Virus record (IMG/VR): IMGVR_UViG_3300036398_003212
Coordinates: 1-20,032 of that record
DNA: 20,032 bases
Strand: one strand, 5' to 3'
From: a virus
This document shows, piece by piece, positions 15,104 to 20,032 of the stretch; the stretch's first letter is position 1, and each line of letters begins with the position of its first letter. The position numbers and the translations under genes were made by a program. Under the pieces are notes generated by a model. It was given only the letters and a program-made list of their open reading frames with translations. It ran no database searches and was not told the origin of the DNA.

Positions 15104-15787
15104 CTATGTCCGCGCTCGTTGCAGATCCCCGAATGTTGCGGTGCCTTGCTTTTTCTTGAATTGCGGGATGTTGTTGGCGACAATGCCGATCCGATTGGTG
15201 GGTGCGGTGATCGCCAAAATGTCGGACGCTTCTTGATTGAAGTATCCCGCCGCTTCCAATGATTGAGCGTCGGGAAAAACCTCGGCGTGCCGGTCGTTCA
15301 CCGTGTCAATCAAATGGTCTTCTTTGCCGCCCATCGAATACAGCCATTGGAAATTTGACGGGGAATGCCCGACGGCCAACCGTTTGAATCTGGACACTTC
15401 TTTCGTGTACGCGTAAAACACGACGGATGGGTGGGCAGCGGCAATCCGCATCCACGCCATCAAATAGTCGTCAGCGAAAAAATCACTCGCGTCGTGGATG
15501 CGAACATATGCGCCCGCTTTGACGAATCGTTTGATTTCGTCATTCATCGCCGCTTCCCATCCGACGGGATCATCCAACACGAATTTCAAGTTGCGAGCGT
15601 GTGCCGCTTTGACGGGCTTGAACCGGAATGTGCCGTTCCTGGCGTAGCACAACGCCGCGCATGCGCCCGCTTGCGGGCAAGTGTGGATCGTTCGACCATC
15701 ATCAAGTTTCGCGCCAAGCGCGGGGATCGTCCAATTCCATGCGCCGATTTCACGCAATTCGCGATTCTGCCGAAGTAGCCTTGTCAT
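15104..15787 (-). CDS. GP88-family protein, Cys-cluster TIM-barrel-like
   Basis: A 227-residue protein resembling the 'gene product 88' family known mainly from actinobacteriophages, of unknown activity. Conserved-looking parts are HTCPQAGACAALCYARNGTF (Cys 37, 43 and 47: C-x5-C-x3-C), VKAAHARNL (59-67), AYVRIHDASDFFADDYLMAW (93-112), SVVFYAYTKE (121-130) and PSNFQWLYSMGG (143-154). Alternating strands and helices with three clustered cysteines near the N-terminus suggest a TIM-barrel protein with an Fe-S or zinc site, comparable in outline to radical SAM enzymes though the spacing is not CxxxCxxC. I start it at the ATG at 15787 after GGGGGGCGA; an ATG at 15856, seven bases after the Mom stop, would add 23 residues. 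Its place behind Mom suggests, but does not prove, a joint pathway. Confidence 0.75.
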   Translation of the reverse strand: MTRLLRQNRELREIGAWNWTIPALGAKLDDGRTIHTCPQAGACAALCYARNGTFRFKPVKAAHARNLKFVLDDPVGWEAAMNDEIKRFVKAGAYVRIHDASDFFADDYLMAWMRIAAAHPSVVFYAYTKEVSRFKRLAVGHSPSNFQWLYSMGGKEDHLIDTVNDRHAEVFPDAQSLEAAGYFNQEASDILAITAPTNRIGIVANNIPQFKKKQGTATFGDLQRART

Positions 15788-15862
15788 TCGCCCCCCGTGT
15801 TTGGAGCGCGCGGATCGCATCACAGCGTCCTCTTCCCCGATGGAATCGGGGCGCATCGTTCC

Positions 15863-16507
15863 CTATGCTTCGCGCGCGTCTGGCGTGGATTCTACCTTGA
15901 TCGGATACGGTTGAGCAAGCGGCGCAACCTGTTGCCGCATTTGATCATCCAATGGCATCAAATAGCGGTGCTTGCCTTCCTTCACAACCGCGGTTGCGTT
16001 GGGGTCAAAATTCCGTCGCACGGCCGCCAATGAATTTTCCGATCCTTTCTGCACGACGCTTCGCGGGTGTCGGACACGACCGTGGATTTTGAAATAGGTT
16101 GCTTTCCCCATTGTCCCCGTATAAATCCACCCGCCCGCTTTATAGATCCCCCCCGCGTGACCCTCTGCCGGATCTGCGAACGACACGACCAAACGGAGTC
16201 CAGGATAGGTTTTTTTGAGCATTCGCAACGCGATGGCGATGACACGGGACACGGGTGTTTTGTGTTTGGTCATTGCCACCCGAACCAATTCGCAACCCTC
16301 GAACAAGCCCAGACCATACGGCTTCAACAATTGCGGTGTTGCGCCACCGCCGAAAATCACCGTTCCGACGAACTTGTCATCCTCCCAAACGCCGAGGCAC
16401 GACAATTTGAACGATGGCATTTGCCGCGAGTAGTGCCATTTTTCAACCGCGTATTTTGCCGCTTGTCTGGAACACCAATCAACGCGAAGGCTATGGCCGC
16501 CATTCAT
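15863..16507 (-). CDS. Mom-like DNA adenine modification protein
   Basis: A 214-residue protein starting at the ATG at 16507 after CCGGGGTGCGGAT; the longer frame upstream only shadows ParB. The order of motifs matches the phage Mu Mom family, a GNAT-fold branch: KWHYSRQMP (24-31), LGVWEDDKFVGTVIFGGGA (38-56), GCELVRVAMT (71-80), PVSRVIAIALRMLKKTYPGL (85-104), VVSFADPAEGHAGGIYKAGGWIYTG (107-131). Mom turns adenine in DNA into a carbamoylmethyl derivative, making phage DNA resistant to many restriction enzymes. Residues after about 145 are a basic tail with GKHRYLMPLDD that Mu Mom need not share. In Mu, expression is tightly controlled because modification is toxic; the palindrome upstream of the operon may serve this. 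The family call is firm by pattern; the exact chemistry here is inferred. Confidence 0.82.
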   Translation of the reverse strand: MNGGHSLRVDWCSRQAAKYAVEKWHYSRQMPSFKLSCLGVWEDDKFVGTVIFGGGATPQLLKPYGLGLFEGCELVRVAMTKHKTPVSRVIAIALRMLKKTYPGLRLVVSFADPAEGHAGGIYKAGGWIYTGTMGKATYFKIHGRVRHPRSVVQKGSENSLAAVRRNFDPNATAVVKEGKHRYLMPLDDQMRQQVAPLAQPYPIKVESTPDAREA

Positions 16508-17021
16508 ATCCGCACCCCGGACATTTGATTGGGTTTTTCTGATCAAGTTGTGATTGTTCGCCCACCGTGCCGATGTCAAACTTCGGTGCTTCGGCTCCGG
16601 TCGCATGTGCCAGATTGCCGAGCAGTTCAGCGACTTCAGATGATGACGGTGTGATCTCCGCCAATAGTTCGCCCAACCGTGCGGGATCTGCAAATGCCAA
16701 ATCACCAAGCGGGTCATATGTCGCCAACACCAATCGTTCTTCGTCTTCGGTCAGTTCAACATATGACACGGGGATCATCGTTTCATCGCGTGCCAGCGCA
16801 AGTTCAACGCGCAGGTGTCCATCAATCAGCCGTCCAGTTGTACGGTTGACGATAACGGGCGCGACGAATCCAACTTGATCAAGCACGGCGGCCAACGCTT
16901 CCCGTTGACCCGACGGATGCCCGCGCCAATTCGATGGATTGGCAAGCAATTGATCGGGCGACTCTTCGCCGGACGCGACGATGCGCGACCTAAACGCCTC
17001 TGAAAATCCTCCGTTTGTCAT
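16491..17021 (-). CDS. ParB-like nuclease domain protein
   Basis: A 176-residue protein. I use the ATG at 17021 (MTNGGFSEAF), which fits the TAnnnT-N6-ATG leaderless arrangement; ATGs further upstream would run into the promoter. Residues 28-95 are a ParB/sulfiredoxin-fold N-terminal domain: NPSNWRGHPSGQREAL, VAPVIVN, then RLIDGHLRVELAL (the DGHxR motif at 67-71) and a closing PVSYVELTEDEERLVLATYD. Residues 168-173 add CPGCGYEW, half of a zinc ribbon. In phages such proteins commonly lie next to DNA methylases or other DNA modification genes and act as DNA nucleases/NTPases or specificity factors rather than in partition; no ParA is visible. The end overlaps the Mom-like gene by 17 bases, so the two are translationally linked. 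Confidence 0.85.
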   Translation of the reverse strand: MTNGGFSEAFRSRIVASGEESPDQLLANPSNWRGHPSGQREALAAVLDQVGFVAPVIVNRTTGRLIDGHLRVELALARDETMIPVSYVELTEDEERLVLATYDPLGDLAFADPARLGELLAEITPSSSEVAELLGNLAHATGAEAPKFDIGTVGEQSQLDQKNPIKCPGCGYEWRP

Positions 17022-17027
17022 TGGCCG

Positions 17028-17033
17028 ATGGTA
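17028..17033 (-). promoter_or_regulatory. -10 element of a leaderless promoter for ParB gene
   Basis: TACCAT fits TAnnnT and ends exactly six bases before the ATG at 17021, so transcription would start at or next to the A of the start codon. There is no Shine-Dalgarno sequence before this ATG, in contrast to most genes in the window. The same geometry occurs before the small terminase gene. Confidence 0.45.
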
Positions 17034-17049
17034 GCACATCGCGGGGCGA

Positions 17050-17065
17050 CGGTTCGTCCGAACCG
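17050..17065. promoter_or_regulatory. palindromic operator-like site upstream of ParB gene
   Basis: CGGTTCG-TC-CGAACCG is a perfect 7-bp inverted repeat around a 2-base spacer. It lies 16 bases upstream of the -10-like hexamer of the ParB-Mom-GP88 genes, where a -35 box would be, and no good -35 hexamer is found there. That suggests a dimeric activator or repressor site. The short sequence GTCGGTT also recurs about 35 bases upstream. Confidence 0.45.
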
Positions 17066-17092
17066 ACCCAATCCGAAAATCTGCCCAAAACC

Positions 17093-17130
17093 AAAAAACC
17101 CAACCGACCGCGCACGGCATTGGGGGTCGG
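17093..17130 (-). terminator. possible intrinsic terminator after HNH gene
   Basis: On the minus strand CCGACC (17130-17125) pairs perfectly with GGTCGG (17109-17104) across a 15-base loop, and TTGGGTTTTTT follows directly (T6 at 17098-17093). The stem is short, but its place, between the end of the HNH gene and the ParB promoter, fits the end of the upstream operon. A competing 5-bp pairing (CCCAA with TTGGG) is possible. Confidence 0.35.
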
Positions 17131-17181
17131 ATATACAAGCGTTGTGCGTGCCAGATTCTGACCCCATACCCCCGTCAGTGG

Positions 17182-17478
17182 TCATCGTGATCGTCGTGTG
17201 CGACCGAAACGACGGTGGCAATCACCGCACAACACCCTCAGATTCCACGGGTCATCCGACCCACCCAACGACCGCGGAACGATGTGGTCAACGGCCAACG
17301 GGATTCCGGTTCGGGCGCACATCGAACACACGGGGTTGCGCCGCCGCATCTCGCGGCTGACCTTCGTCCACTCCGCGCCGTATCCTGGGCGCTTTCGGGT
17401 GTCCGGAATCTGGTGCAATTCGCACCGTGAACCACGGCTTGGTGCGCCGCATTCCAAGCACGGACGCTTCGGGTTCAC
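17182..17478 (-). CDS. HNH endonuclease
   Basis: A 98-residue protein, typical length for a free-standing phage HNH nuclease. A first cysteine pair (CLECGAPSRGSRC) is followed by the core: VCSMCARTG (second CxxC), VDHIVPRSLGGSDDPWNLRVLCGDCHRRF with the catalytic Asp-His, the Asn of WNL and the final His, plus the CGDC pair completing a structural zinc site. It cuts DNA with a single metal ion; in HK97-like phages such proteins often help terminase and packaging, and lie beside the terminase genes. Here it sits about 2 kb upstream of them, separated by the ParB-Mom-GP88 genes. The GTG start overlaps the upstream stop (GTGA), and AAGGG abuts it, so it depends on translational coupling. Confidence 0.9.
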   Translation of the reverse strand: MNPKRPCLECGAPSRGSRCELHQIPDTRKRPGYGAEWTKVSREMRRRNPVCSMCARTGIPLAVDHIVPRSLGGSDDPWNLRVLCGDCHRRFGRTRRSR

Positions 17479-17879
17479 CCCTTGGGCAGCGACGGGAGCG
17501 GGAGCATCGGGGCGATGATTGTGGCCAGATGTTCAACCATGCGTTCGGTCGCGTCTGAATATTGCGGTTCGAACACGGCAAACGCCAATTTGCCCATCGG
17601 ATCTTCAAGCGTGTCAACCATGCGATCAACGCGGGATGTGATCAGGTGGATCAATTCGTGGGTCAAGACGAGCCGTTGCCGGACGGCGGGTTGCCGCCAG
17701 AAGTCATGAGCCAACCGCAGATCTGCGGTGTTGGCTTGGCTATGGGGTTCAATGTCTGCCCACGCGGTCACGTCTGCCGCGTCCCGCAACACGATCACGA
17801 CCCAGCCAGACAATCCCAACACCCGCTGGGCGTTGGCAATCCACGCATCCAGCGCAATCCATTTGTCAGCCTTGGCCAT
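17475..17879 (-). CDS. zincin-like metalloprotease domain protein (HExxH)
   Basis: A 134-residue protein. The ATG at 17879 is preceded by AAGGGGGTTCA; the frame runs 19 codons further upstream through the tRNA-like element, which I discount. Residues 70-79 read LVLTHELIHL, giving the HExxH zinc site with His 74, Glu 75 and His 78; SDATERMVEHLATI about 35 residues later supplies Glu 112 or 116 as a possible third ligand, as in gluzincin-type folds. There is no signal peptide, so it should act in the cytoplasm. Small cytoplasmic HExxH phage proteins may cleave host regulators (as ImmA-type proteases cleave repressors) but no helix-turn-helix partner is seen nearby. The end overlaps the HNH gene's GTG as GTGA. 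Confidence 0.7.
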   Translation of the reverse strand: MAKADKWIALDAWIANAQRVLGLSGWVVIVLRDAADVTAWADIEPHSQANTADLRLAHDFWRQPAVRQRLVLTHELIHLITSRVDRMVDTLEDPMGKLAFAVFEPQYSDATERMVEHLATIIAPMLPLPSLPKG

Positions 17880-17897
17880 TGAACCCCCTTGTGTTGA

Positions 17898-17963
17898 TGG
17901 ACGCGTCGGGGAGTTGAACCCCGATTTCCCCGCCAATTGGCATCACGCCGCGGCGAGCGTCCA
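17898..17963 (-). other. tRNA-like element (T-arm plus acceptor-like stem)
   Basis: The only sizeable gap in this block (17880-17982) holds a 66-base structure on the minus strand. A 7-bp stem TGGACGC/GCGTCCA closes it (17963-17957 with 17904-17898), and inside it CGGGG-TTCAACT-CCCCG (17923-17907) is a perfect T-arm: 5-bp stem and a 7-base loop fitting the TTCRANY consensus. However, two extra bases separate the T-arm from the acceptor-like strand, the D-loop GG is missing, and I cannot draw a proper anticodon arm with a 7-base loop; a TCGCC/GGCGG stem leaves a 17-base loop. So it is either a decayed tRNA, a mimic of a tRNA 3' end (as found in attachment sites), or an unrelated RNA structure. 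No encoded CCA follows in register. Confidence 0.35.
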
Positions 17964-17982
17964 CGCGCGCCCGATGGGAAGT

Positions 17983-18465
17983 CTAGCGCGCCCAATCCTT
18001 CCCGACAATCGGGGGGTTTCGGTGTGCGCGTGGGTGCAATTCCAATGGGGACACGGGACGCAATGGGCATTGACCATCGGGGCATTGCTGGTCTTTGCCC
18101 TTGTCTGGCGCGGGCGCGCATTCACGGCACATCTTCGCCACAGCCCGCCGATATTCCCCGACCTCCGCCGATTGCGCGGGGTCGCGCTCGATGTTCAACG
18201 CCACCCCGTTCGGGGTTGATTTGGCGATGTCAATGACCCGATCGAGGATCTCAATGTCCAACGGTTTGACACGAATGCGGCCAGCCATCCGTTCGCGCAA
18301 CCACGATGCGGGCAGACCAAGCCGCTCGTGGGCATACGCCACACCAGCCAATGCCCGTGAATCACCCCGTGCGGTTCGCACCATTTGGGTGAAAATTTTT
18401 GATTGCGGGGATTGAAGGTTCGCCCGCATTCGTTCAAGTCGGTCGTCTTTTGATTCCTGTACCAT
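17983..18465 (-). CDS. hypothetical protein with C-terminal Cys cluster
   Basis: A 160-residue protein starting at the ATG at 18465, directly after TAGGGGGGACA, a strong ribosome binding site; a longer frame exists upstream but has no such site. The N-terminal two thirds is charged and helical (DDRLERMRANLQ, then ARGDSRALAGVAYAHERLG). Near the C-terminus the pattern MCRECAPAP...QQCPDGQCPLRPVSPL gives a C-x2-C...C-x4-CPL cluster, a recurring phage zinc-binding tail in which the final segment reads CPLxPxR or similar. The protein could be DNA- or RNA-binding, but I do not recognise a named family for the whole. A 103-base gap with a tRNA-like element follows it. Confidence 0.7.
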   Translation of the reverse strand: MVQESKDDRLERMRANLQSPQSKIFTQMVRTARGDSRALAGVAYAHERLGLPASWLRERMAGRIRVKPLDIEILDRVIDIAKSTPNGVALNIERDPAQSAEVGEYRRAVAKMCRECAPAPDKGKDQQCPDGQCPLRPVSPLELHPRAHRNPPIVGKDWAR

Positions 18466-18502
18466 TGTCCCCCCTAGACGCGCAACGATACACGAAATGC
18501 AA

Positions 18503-19006
18503 TCATCGCGTCGGAAGCACTTCAATCGTCACGCCAGTCACGCCCCGCCATAACGGGACACCCAGCGCGTCCCAGACGGCGGGAGCCAGATCAATCAATC
18601 GGTCATTGTCGGGGTTTTTGTCACCGCCGCGACATTCGCAGAAGTCAACGACCCACACCACGACCGAAATGCCCGTCAATTTTGATGAAACGATCACGGG
18701 ATAGCGGTTGCCCCATTTGTGCCGAACGATTTTCCGCAATGCCGGACCAGCAGCCCCATAAAGCACGATGCCTTCCCTCGTGTACCACGCAGACTGTCCG
18801 TTTCGTTCAGCGTCGTAGTGCGTGGCGATGCCCCGAATGGTTGGGTTTGGATCAGTCTGGACGATTGAGGTCGGGATTGGGTTCGGCGTTGGCATCGGCG
18901 TTGGGGTTGAAGTGGGGGTTGGGGCAATGACCCGATTTGGCGTATTTGCCACCGCGCTTGATGCGATGACGACCGACATCAACCAGATGACGGCCGAGCG
19001 CGTCAA
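18503..19006 (-). CDS. secreted RlpA-like double-psi beta-barrel protein
   Basis: A 167-residue protein. Residues 1-20 form a signal peptide (MTRS, then a hydrophobic run ending SSAVA before Asn 21). Residues 28-47 are a Thr/Pro repeat linker (TPTSTPTPMPTPNP), and residues 58-165 resemble the double-psi beta-barrel of RlpA: ISVVVWVVDFCECRGGD (Asp 121 at the place of the catalytic/structural Asp of the 'VxVRVNDRGP' motif), then RLIDLAPAVWDALGV (Asp 139), and a closing GVTGVTIEVLP strand. In bacteria such domains cleave or bind peptidoglycan glycan strands. There is no lipobox Cys, so it should be released or anchored by other means. The TTG start overlaps the upstream stop (TTGA) with AAAGG further upstream; an ATG at residue 10 is an alternative that would ruin the signal peptide. 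Possible roles: host wall remodelling, lysis help or superinfection control. Cys 123/125 are an unusual insertion. Confidence 0.75.
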   Translation of the reverse strand: MTRSAVIWLMSVVIASSAVANTPNRVIAPTPTSTPTPMPTPNPIPTSIVQTDPNPTIRGIATHYDAERNGQSAWYTREGIVLYGAAGPALRKIVRHKWGNRYPVIVSSKLTGISVVVWVVDFCECRGGDKNPDNDRLIDLAPAVWDALGVPLWRGVTGVTIEVLPTR

Positions 19007-19209
19007 CGCCGTTCGACCTTTTGATGCACGATTGCGCGATCCATATTGTCCAATGCTCGCACAATCTCAATGGCAACGGCAAGTCCGTCCTGATACCCGC
19101 GAACATATTCGGGGGCAGATGCGAGCGCACGCTCTGCCAGCGTTCGCGCCTCGGTGAACGCCAACACCAGATCACGGCGGGTCAAGATTGAATCATTCCG
19201 TTTCTTCAT
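19003..19209 (-). CDS. small hypothetical protein, helical
   Basis: A 68-residue protein. I start it at the ATG at 19209, which gives a clean MKKRNDSILTRRDL N-terminus and overlaps the upstream gene's end by 17 bases; the longer open frame upstream lies inside the nuclease gene. GAGACGGGC before the ATG is a weak ribosome binding site, so translation is probably coupled. The protein is mostly predicted alpha-helix (LVLAFTEARTLAERALAS, then GYQDGLAVAIEIVRALDN) with a basic, positively charged end. No cysteine cluster, membrane segment or recognised motif is present. Its stop overlaps the next gene's TTG as TTGA. Function unknown. Confidence 0.65.
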   Translation of the reverse strand: MKKRNDSILTRRDLVLAFTEARTLAERALASAPEYVRGYQDGLAVAIEIVRALDNMDRAIVHQKVERR

Positions 19210-19591
19210 TGCCCGTCTCGTTTGAGTACCACGCGCAGAAATCATCAAAATCCAGCACGATGAGCGTCCGGCGGCGCATCCCCGCGCCAGGGGAATCACC
19301 AAGGATCACCGCGCGCAATTGGTCGCTCTTGGCGTTGATGGATCGCAACCACCCGTCAATGCGTTCGGGATATGAGCCACCGACCTTCGTTTGCGCGGCC
19401 AGCCACGGGGATTCCACATCGGTTTTGGAACCGTACATCCCCACGCGTTTTGCATCGCCACCCAAACGGGCAGCAACTTCTCGTTCAAACGCATTCCCTC
19501 GGTTGCGAGCGCGTCGCCCGCGGGTTCGCTTGATCTGCATTTCCTCCGTGTTGATCTGCTCGCCCGTGGCGATGTCTTTGAACCGTCCCAT
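19193..19591 (-). CDS. PD-(D/E)XK nuclease, Holliday-junction-resolvase-like
   Basis: A 132-residue protein starting at the ATG at 19591, which overlaps the upstream stop as TGATG and is preceded by GGGGGTGAAGTG; the open frame extends further upstream (to 19801), but that part only shadows the zinc-protein gene. After a basic RTRGRRARNRG stretch comes GNAFEREVAARLGG (Glu 36/38), then KTDVESPWLAAQTKVGG, giving Asp 58 and Q67-x-K69 in the place of the D...(D/E)xK core, then an amphipathic helix and RRTLIVLDFDDF. This order matches phage PD-(D/E)XK nucleases of the Holliday junction resolvase type, which cut branched DNA before packaging or in recombination. Glu of the ExK motif is replaced by Gln, which is seen in parts of the superfamily. 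The role in branch resolution is inferred. Confidence 0.7.
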   Translation of the reverse strand: MGRFKDIATGEQINTEEMQIKRTRGRRARNRGNAFEREVAARLGGDAKRVGMYGSKTDVESPWLAAQTKVGGSYPERIDGWLRSINAKSDQLRAVILGDSPGAGMRRRTLIVLDFDDFCAWYSNETGNEETE

Positions 19592-19779
19592 CACTTCACC
19601 CCCGTGCATTTTCGGTGTTGCCATGTCATCGCCATTCTGCGACCGCCATCCGTGAAGTTGATCCATCGAACGCGCCACCCGTCTGCGCCGGACGGGATTG
19701 GTTGGCCGCAATGGAAGCACGGGACGGCGTGCCACACGGGTGCGCGCTTCGTTCCGCCCTGCTGCTTTGCTTTGCTCAT
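19591..19779 (-). CDS. small zinc-binding protein (CxxC...HxxxC)
   Basis: A 62-residue protein. After a short basic N-terminus it shows CFHCGQPI (Cys 21 and 24) and near the end TWQHRKC (His 54, Cys 58... by eye), which together make a C-x2-C...H-x3-C site of the kind that binds one zinc ion. The ATG at 19779 follows AGAAAGGACGGGTGA, a good ribosome binding site with normal spacing. The stop overlaps the next gene's start as TGATG. Such zinc knuckles occur in many small phage DNA- or RNA-associated proteins, but the exact job cannot be read from the sequence. Residue numbers are approximate. Confidence 0.75.
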   Translation of the reverse strand: MSKAKQQGGTKRAPVWHAVPCFHCGQPIPSGADGWRVRWINFTDGGRRMAMTWQHRKCTGVK

Positions 19780-19797
19780 TCACCCGTCCTTTCTGGG

Positions 19798-20032
19798 TCA
19801 ATCAACGATGCGCCAACGATACGCTATCCCGTGATTCATTTCCATCGGCTCCGCATTGGCAACGGGCTGGATTGCCCCCGTCAAGATCAGCAATTGGGCG
19901 ATTTCCGTGTTTTCGCTCCAATTCCGCAAATAGAATTCGTCCGGTGGGAGCGTTTCCCCCTCGAAATTGGCAGACATCCGAGCCAACGGCTCGTGGGTTT
20001 CGGCATTCCGTGCCAGCACCGCCAGACCGCCC
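19798..20032 (-). CDS. DUF4313-like hypothetical protein (5' partial)
   Basis: The reading frame is open to the window edge, so the true start probably lies outside; a GTG at 20019 would give 73 residues. The visible pattern is a small Gly/Leu/Ala strand, the phrase THEPLARMSANFEG, then a conserved-looking LPPDEFYLRNWSENTEIAQLL stretch and an Ile-Val-Asp end. This order resembles the small phage/actinobacterial DUF4313 family, in which a sentence like 'kTWSENeg' follows a short beta-strand region; no biochemical role is known to me. It is followed after 18 bases by the zinc-binding gene with its own ribosome binding site. Family assignment is from memory of the pattern and is tentative; that it is coding is fairly safe. 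Confidence 0.6.
   Translation of the reverse strand, partial: GGLAVLARNAETHEPLARMSANFEGETLPPDEFYLRNWSENTEIAQLLILTGAIQPVANAEPMEMNHGIAYRWRIVD

Noticed and set aside
17898-17963. Functional tRNA gene
   Set aside because: No D-loop GG, no 7-base anticodon loop, and two extra bases between T-arm and acceptor-like strand; kept only as a tRNA-like element.
19592-19801. Long N-terminal extension of the PD-(D/E)XK nuclease
   Set aside because: It lies wholly within the zinc-protein gene in another frame; the ATG at 19591 has a good ribosome binding site and TGATG overlap.
1-20032. CRISPR array, insertion sequence, integrase or repressor
   Set aside because: No regularly spaced repeats, terminal inverted repeats with transposase, tyrosine/serine recombinase or helix-turn-helix repressor could be seen on either strand.

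Overview
The window is a contiguous piece of a tailed double-stranded DNA phage genome (or prophage) with HK97-type structural genes, probably a siphovirus. Every gene I can support lies on the minus strand, so transcription runs from position 20032 towards position 1. Genes are tightly packed: most neighbours overlap by 1-4 bases (ATGA, GTGA, TTGA, TGATG junctions), GTG and TTG starts are common, and G-rich ribosome binding sites recur. The DNA is moderately GC-rich. Two starts (ParB-like and small terminase) lack a Shine-Dalgarno sequence but have a TAnnnT hexamer six bases upstream, the geometry of leaderless promoters that are common in Actinobacteria. With the GP88, Mom and P27 terminase families, this suggests an actinobacterial host, but that is inference. 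No integrase, repressor, lysis or replication gene is visible.

Layout in transcription order. (1) 20032-17182, accessory/early block: DUF4313-like fragment, small zinc-binding protein, PD-(D/E)XK nuclease, a small unknown, a secreted RlpA-like double-psi beta-barrel protein, a Cys-cluster protein, a tRNA-like element, an HExxH metalloprotease and an HNH endonuclease. (2) 17181-15104, likely DNA-modification block: a regulatory gap with a putative terminator, a palindrome and a leaderless promoter, then ParB-like nuclease, Mom-like DNA modification protein and a GP88-family protein. (3) 15088-8820, packaging and head: small and large terminase, a 44-residue membrane protein, portal, a small beta-rich protein, a multidomain prohead protease with an internal ribosome binding site, and the major capsid protein followed by a strong intrinsic terminator. 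(4) 8734-6265, cargo cassette: two glycosyltransferases and a sugar-nucleotidyltransferase-like protein inside the head operon. (5) 6225-1, neck and tail: connector, tail-terminator-like protein, major tail protein, tail assembly chaperones joined by a -1 frameshift, HK97 gp10-like protein in an unusual place, a short tape measure protein, a large distal tail/hub-like protein and the start of a further tail-region gene.

How the parts fit: terminase packages DNA through the portal into a capsid matured by the protease; connector, gp10-like and tail-terminator proteins close the head and join the tail, whose tube and length are set by the major tail and tape measure proteins with the frameshifted chaperones. 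Mom with its ParB and GP88 neighbours probably chemically modifies phage DNA against host restriction. The glycosyltransferase trio probably decorates virion proteins, given its place directly behind the capsid gene. The points most worth a second look are the ParB-Mom-GP88 cassette with its palindromic promoter, the frameshift site with a well-formed downstream structure, and the terminator-gated glycosylation cassette.
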